A stretch of 8,219 nucleotides of DNA, from contig JAFKKW010000397.1 in the NCBI GenBank assembly GCA_017304275.1, positions 1 to 8,219 on the forward strand, in the 5' to 3' direction. Both the position numbers and the translations under genes were made by a program. Source of the stretch: Hyphomicrobiales bacterium (lineage in GTDB: Bacteria > Pseudomonadota > Alphaproteobacteria > Rhizobiales > Hyphomicrobiaceae). Under the pieces are notes generated by a model that saw only the letters and a program-made list of their open reading frames with translations, was not told the origin of the DNA and made no database searches. Positions within the stretch are counted from its first letter, which is position 1, and every line of letters starts with the position of its first letter. Below, in pieces: positions 5,260 through 8,219 of the stretch.

Positions 5260-6459
5260 ATGGGCACGTCCACCGCAGTGTCCGGAGATCAGAACCAGAC
5301 ATCGGCCTCCGCGCCGCACCGCTCCGAGGCATTGAGCCCGTCGAGCCCCTGTGTCGTTTTCCCCGACGATGCCCCGCTGCGGCTCGAGTCGGGCCAGCAT
5401 CTCGCTCCCCTCTCGATCGCCTACGAGACCTACGGCACGCTCAATGCCGCCAAATCGAACGCCATCCTCGTCTGTCACGCGCTGACCGGTGACCAGTATG
5501 CCGCGAGCAACCATCCCGTCACCGGCAAACCCGGCTGGTGGGATGCGCTGATCGGCCCCGGCAAGCCCGTCGATACCGACCGCTTCTTCATCATCTGCCC
5601 GAACATTCTCGGCGGCTGCATGGGCTCGACGGGACCCGTGTCGCTCAACCCGAAAACGGGCAAGCCCTACGGTCTCGATTTCCCGGTCATCACCATCGGC
5701 GACATGGTGGACGCCCAGGTGCGCCTCATCGACCATCTCGGCATCGACCAATTGTTCTCGGTGATCGGCGGCTCCATGGGCGGCATGCAGGTGCTCGAAT
5801 GGGCGGCACGCCAGAAGAAGCGCGTCGCAACCGCCATTCCGATTGCCACCGCTCCCTGGCATTCGGCCCAGAACATCGCCTTCCACGAGGTCGGGCGACA
5901 AGCCGTCATGGCCGATCCGGATTGGCGCGGGGGCAACTATCACGACGCCGGCATCGTGCCGAAGAACGGGCTCGCGGTCGCGCGCATGGCCGCCCACATC
6001 ACCTATCTTTCCGAAAAGGCGCTGCAGGGAAAGTTCGGCCGCAACCTCCAGGATCGCGCCGCCCGCTCGTTCTCGTTCGACGCGGACTTCAAGATCGAAA
6101 GCTACCTGCGCCATCAGGGGTCGACCTTTGTCGATCGCTTTGACGCCAACAGCTATCTCTACATCACGCGCGCGATGGACTATTTCGACCTCGAGACGGC
6201 GCATGGCGGCAAGCTCGCCAACGCCTTCGTCGGCACAACGACGCAGTTCTGCGTCGTCTCCTTCACCAGCGACTGGCTCTATCCAACGCGCGACAGCAAG
6301 GCCATCGTCCATGCCCTGAACGCGGTCGCCGCCAACGTGTCGTTCGTCGAGATCGAGAGCGACAAGGGCCACGACGCCTTCCTGCTCGACGAGCCCGAGT
6401 TCCACGCCACCGTGCGCGGCTTTCTGGGCGCGGCCGCAACCAAGCGAGGTCTCGCCTGA
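5260..6459 (+). CDS. metX: Homoserine O-acyltransferase (MetX family)
   Basis: MetX transfers an acyl group from acetyl-CoA (or succinyl-CoA) to L-homoserine, the committing step of methionine synthesis. The 399-residue protein is an alpha/beta-hydrolase of normal length. Family motifs include YETYGTLNAAKSNAILVCHALTG (55-77), GWWD (92-95), NILGGCMGSTGP (115-126), the nucleophile elbow GGSMGG with Ser172, and the triad partners Asp338 (TSDWL) and His371 (KGHDAFLLD). FHEVGRQAVMADPDW (208-222) and AHITYLS (245-251) are also typical. The ATG at 5260 has GGGAG eight bases upstream. The earlier in-frame GTG at 5200 lacks a ribosome-binding site and would add 20 residues unlike the family. MetX proteins can be acetyl- or succinyl-specific, and I do not decide between them here. 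A SAM-II riboswitch lies upstream and metW overlaps downstream. Confidence 0.96.
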   Translation: MGTSTAVSGDQNQTSASAPHRSEALSPSSPCVVFPDDAPLRLESGQHLAPLSIAYETYGTLNAAKSNAILVCHALTGDQYAASNHPVTGKPGWWDALIGPGKPVDTDRFFIICPNILGGCMGSTGPVSLNPKTGKPYGLDFPVITIGDMVDAQVRLIDHLGIDQLFSVIGGSMGGMQVLEWAARQKKRVATAIPIATAPWHSAQNIAFHEVGRQAVMADPDWRGGNYHDAGIVPKNGLAVARMAAHITYLSEKALQGKFGRNLQDRAARSFSFDADFKIESYLRHQGSTFVDRFDANSYLYITRAMDYFDLETAHGGKLANAFVGTTTQFCVVSFTSDWLYPTRDSKAIVHALNAVAANVSFVEIESDKGHDAFLLDEPEFHATVRGFLGAAATKRGLA

Positions 6460-7091
6460 TGCAGAAAGCAATTCCACTCACCGGCCAACACCGCGCCGAC
6501 CACCTGCTGATCGCCGAGATGGTGACGTCCTCCTCACGCGTGCTCGACGTCGGCTGCGGCGATGGCGCGCTGCTGAAGCTGCTGGCCGAGACCAAGGGCG
6601 TCGACGGACGCGGCGTCGAGCTCTCGCGCGAGAAGGTCAATCTGTGCGTGAAAAGCGGCCTCTCCGTCATCCAGGGCGACGCCGACAGCGACCTCAAGGA
6701 CTACCCCGACCGGGCCTTCGATTTCGCCATCCTGTCGCTCACCATCCAGGCGACGCGCGATCCGAAGACCGTGCTCGAGAACCTCTTGCGCATCGGCAAG
6801 CACGCCATCGTCTCGTTCCCGAACTTCGGGCACTGGCGCATCCGCGCGCAGTTGCTCTTGACCGGGCGCATGCCGATGACGCCGAACCTCCCCGAGCCCT
6901 GGTACTCGACCGCGGATGCGCACCTCTGCACGATCAGGGATTTCGCGGATCTCGTATCGTTGGTCGACGCCGAGGTCGAGGATGCCGTGGCCTTCAACAG
7001 TCAGGGCAAGCGCCTGCCGATCAAGCACTCCATCGCCCTGCAGAACCTGCTCGGCGAGAAAGCCGTCTTCAAGCTCAAGCGGCGCTCCTAG
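6459..7091 (+). CDS. metW: Methionine biosynthesis protein MetW
   Basis: MetW is a class I methyltransferase-fold protein that occurs beside metX in many proteobacteria; it is thought to be needed for MetX function rather than to be a proven methyltransferase. The 210 residues are the usual length. Motif I is VLDVGCGDG (28-36), the following acidic strand end is GVELS (52-56), and GDADSDL is at 73-79. The MetW signatures SFPNFGHWRIR (119-129) and MPMTPNLPEPWYST with HLCTIRDF (138-151, 155-162) are clear. The start ATG shares one base with the metX stop (TGATG), so the two are translationally coupled and both lie under the SAM-II riboswitch. The TAG stop at 7089-7091 is followed by palindromic repeats. 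Confidence 0.95.
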   Translation: MQKAIPLTGQHRADHLLIAEMVTSSSRVLDVGCGDGALLKLLAETKGVDGRGVELSREKVNLCVKSGLSVIQGDADSDLKDYPDRAFDFAILSLTIQATRDPKTVLENLLRIGKHAIVSFPNFGHWRIRAQLLLTGRMPMTPNLPEPWYSTADAHLCTIRDFADLVSLVDAEVEDAVAFNSQGKRLPIKHSIALQNLLGEKAVFKLKRRS

Positions 7092-7103
7092 TCCCACACG
7101 TGT

Positions 7104-7157
7104 CTGGACTCCGGCCGTCCATGCGAAGCATGGCTCCGCCATGCTGCCGGAGTGACG
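7104..7157. repeat. Palindromic intergenic repeat, long form
   Basis: The ends ACTCCGGC (7108-7115) and GCCGGAGT (7146-7153) pair perfectly. Inside, CCATGC (7119-7124), GCATGG (7128-7133) and CCATGC (7139-7144) allow two mutually exclusive 6-bp hairpins. The outer sequence CTGGA...CCGGCC...GCCGG...TGACG resembles, in opposite orientation, the short repeat at 7191. It looks like a dispersed non-coding repeat of the kind common in alphaproteobacterial intergenic regions. It may end metW transcripts, although no T-tract follows. Confidence 0.6.
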
Positions 7158-7182
7158 TGGAGTGGAGGCAGTCAGCTGGACC

Positions 7183-7214
7183 AAAAACAACGTCATCCCG
7201 GCGCAGGCCGGGAT
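7183..7214 (-). terminator. Possible terminator of the minus-strand methyltransferase gene
   Basis: The hairpin at 7214-7195 (8 perfect base pairs, 4-base loop) is followed on the minus strand by a run of five T residues at 7187-7183. Seven bases separate stem and T-run, more than ideal. It lies 33 bases beyond the stop at 7247. Termination is plausible but not firm. Confidence 0.35.
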
Positions 7215-7218
7215 CCAG
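7191..7218. repeat. Palindromic intergenic repeat, short form
   Basis: CGTCATCCCGGC-GCAG-GCCGGGATCCAG contains a perfect 8-bp stem (ATCCCGGC 7195-7202 with GCCGGGAT 7207-7214). The string is the familiar CGTCATCCCGGC...GGGATCCAG type found scattered between genes in many alphaproteobacteria. It is inverted relative to the longer repeat at 7104-7157. Confidence 0.65.
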
Positions 7219-7246
7219 CCACGTCTCAATATGGAATCGGACGCGA

Positions 7247-7960
7247 TCACCGGATCGGCACCAGCACCCGCAGCGCCTTCGCCCGCGCCGGCTTGCCCTT
7301 GATCGGCGCCATCATTTCCTTGCGCGCCTCGACCAGCAGCACGCCACCGAGCCCCGGCGACACGCGCGCGCCGACGCGCTCCCATGCCGTCGCCGAGCGC
7401 ACGACAATGCCGCGGTCGAATGGCGGCAGATGCAGCGCCGTGTCGAACGTCGTCGGCGTGAAGAGGCACTGCGCCAGCAGGCTTTCGAGCTGCGGGCGGC
7501 TGTAGGGACTGCCGTATCCGAACGGCGTCGTGTCGACATGCGCCCACAGCCCGCGGCGGTTCGGTACCACGATCAACAGCCGCCCCTCGGGTTTCAGCAC
7601 GCGCCACAGCTCGCGCAGCAGCGGCGTCACCTGCTCCGCAACCTCGAGACAATGCACGACCAGAAGTCGGTCGACGGAGTTGTCGCGCAGCGGAAGCTGG
7701 TCTTCGTCGACCAGGCTCGTAAGCGCGGGCGCAGCGGACGGCCAGATCAGCGCCCCCTGGCTCGACGGCATGAAGGCGCCGAGACAGCGCGCCTCGCTGC
7801 GGTATGCGCCGAGAAAGGGCGTGCCGAACCCGAGGCTTGCGATCGTTTCCCCAGGGGTAGCCCCCCAGTGCGACCGGATACGGCGCGCCAGCAGCCGGCG
7901 CGCGATCTGGCCGAGCGGCGTCGCATAGAAGTCCCTCAGCGTGACCACATCCAGATGCAT
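7247..7960 (-). CDS. Class I SAM-dependent methyltransferase-like protein
   Basis: This 237-residue protein has a methyltransferase fold; substrate unknown. The nucleotide-binding strand reads ASLGFGTPFLGAYR (41-54), a degenerate motif I in place of GxGxG. The central part has LVDEDQLPLRDNSVDRLLVVHCLE (83-106), the usual acidic loop before the motif IV-type strand. Then come LLRELWRVLKPEGRLLIVVPNRRGLWA (114-140), a classic post-motif segment, and TPFGYGSPYSRPQL (145-158). The ATG at 7960-7958 begins MHLDVVTLRDFYATPLG, as in rhizobial homologues I recall next to gloB. The frame is open further to 8143, but that would cross the gloB start. No strong ribosome-binding site is seen (GGA about 12 bases upstream). 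It is divergent from gloB with 120 bases between, so a shared control region is likely. Confidence 0.88.
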   Translation of the reverse strand: MHLDVVTLRDFYATPLGQIARRLLARRIRSHWGATPGETIASLGFGTPFLGAYRSEARCLGAFMPSSQGALIWPSAAPALTSLVDEDQLPLRDNSVDRLLVVHCLEVAEQVTPLLRELWRVLKPEGRLLIVVPNRRGLWAHVDTTPFGYGSPYSRPQLESLLAQCLFTPTTFDTALHLPPFDRGIVVRSATAWERVGARVSPGLGGVLLVEARKEMMAPIKGKPARAKALRVLVPIR

Positions 7961-8006
7961 GCGTTCGAGAGATCCGCGGTTCAGGTTACATTTCGCCCGG
8001 CCACCA

Positions 8007-8035
8007 TTGAAATGGCAAGAGCGCGCGGGTAGCTT
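8007..8035 (+). promoter_or_regulatory. Possible promoter of gloB with overlapping dyad
   Basis: TTGAAA (8007-8012) and TAGCTT (8030-8035) are 17 bases apart, which gives a start near 8042 and a leader of about 40 bases. The -35 lies inside a perfect dyad, CCATT-GA-AATGG (8004-8015). The -10 is weak. The methyltransferase promoter on the other strand should also be in 7961-8080, but I could not define it. Confidence 0.4.
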
Positions 8036-8080
8036 TCGGCTGGACCCAGTCGGCACCAAAGCAGGCGGGTCACGAAGATC

Positions 8081-8219
8081 ATGGCCCAGCCCGAGATTCA
8101 TCAATTCCCCTGCCTCAAGGACAATTATGGCGTCCTTGTCCACGATGCGGAAGAGGGCGTCACGCTGTCGATCGACGCGCCGGACGCCGCCGCCGTGAAA
8201 GCCGCGCTCGATGCGCGCG
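8081..8219 (+). CDS. gloB: Hydroxyacylglutathione hydrolase (glyoxalase II), 5' fragment
   Basis: Glyoxalase II hydrolyses S-D-lactoylglutathione to D-lactate and glutathione in methylglyoxal detoxification, in the cytoplasm. Only 46 codons are present; the gene runs off the right edge and the full protein is usually about 250 residues. The start MAQPEIHQFPCLKDNYGVLVHD matches the first two strands of the metallo-beta-lactamase fold in GloB, where FPCLxDNYG is characteristic. SIDAPDAAAVKAAL (30-43) corresponds to the next strand and helix. The metal-binding THxHxDH motif lies beyond the window and cannot be checked. The upstream GAAG at 8074-8077 is a weak ribosome-binding site, three bases from the ATG. 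The divergent methyltransferase-like gene is its frequent neighbour in this order, as far as I recall. Confidence 0.88.
   Translation, partial: MAQPEIHQFPCLKDNYGVLVHDAEEGVTLSIDAPDAAAVKAALDAR

Noticed and set aside
5167..6477. Long minus-strand open frame (436 codons) antisense to metX
   Set aside because: It mirrors metX, whose motifs and catalytic triad are unmistakable. The antisense product has no recognisable domain and is the open-frame by-product of GC-rich third positions.
6534..8032. Long open frames on both strands across metW and the methyltransferase gene
   Set aside because: They run across the real metW stop and the palindromic repeats, are Arg-rich and low in complexity, and conflict with well supported genes.
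1..8219. CRISPR arrays, tRNA or rRNA genes, insertion sequences, attachment sites, toxin-antitoxin or defence genes
   Set aside because: I looked on both strands and saw no regularly spaced repeats, cloverleaf, transposase motif or paired small genes of these kinds.

Overview
The window is high-GC DNA from an alphaproteobacterium, most likely of the order Hyphomicrobiales (Rhizobiales). Three things point there: a SAM-II riboswitch in front of metX, a coupled metX-metW pair, and a hisC-tyrC pair and gloB-methyltransferase pair that resemble rhizobial genes. The genus cannot be told from this sequence alone.

Left block (1-1639, minus strand): hisC (histidinol-phosphate/aromatic aminotransferase) is followed by tyrC (prephenate/arogenate dehydrogenase) with a 4-base ATGA overlap. 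The tyrC 3' end runs off the left edge. Together they probably serve the end of tyrosine/phenylalanine synthesis as well as the histidinol-phosphate step.

Middle block (1640-4872): four genes that look like accessory envelope genes. They are an exported probable outer-membrane beta-barrel protein (+), a tiny exported Gly/His-rich protein with a clear intrinsic terminator (-), a single-pass membrane protein with a periplasmic domain (+), and a 98-residue exported protein (-). None can be assigned a precise function. This block separates two conserved amino-acid loci.

Methionine block (4873-7091, plus strand): a sigma70-like promoter (TTGACC-18-TATTCA) is followed within about 10 bases by a SAM-II aptamer, then a roughly 80-base G/C-rich leader, metX (homoserine O-acyltransferase) and metW, which overlaps the metX stop by one base. 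SAM should bind the leader RNA and lower MetX/MetW production.

Right block (7092-8219): two inverted, related palindromic repeats lie between metW and a convergent minus-strand class I methyltransferase-fold gene. That gene is divergent from gloB (glyoxalase II), of which only the first 46 codons are in the window.

No rRNA, tRNA, CRISPR array, insertion sequence, phage gene or defence system was seen. Most of the window is ordinary core metabolism. The points most worth a second look are the metX leader downstream of the aptamer, the dyad cluster before the outer-membrane gene, the two palindromic repeats, and the uncharacterised secreted proteins.
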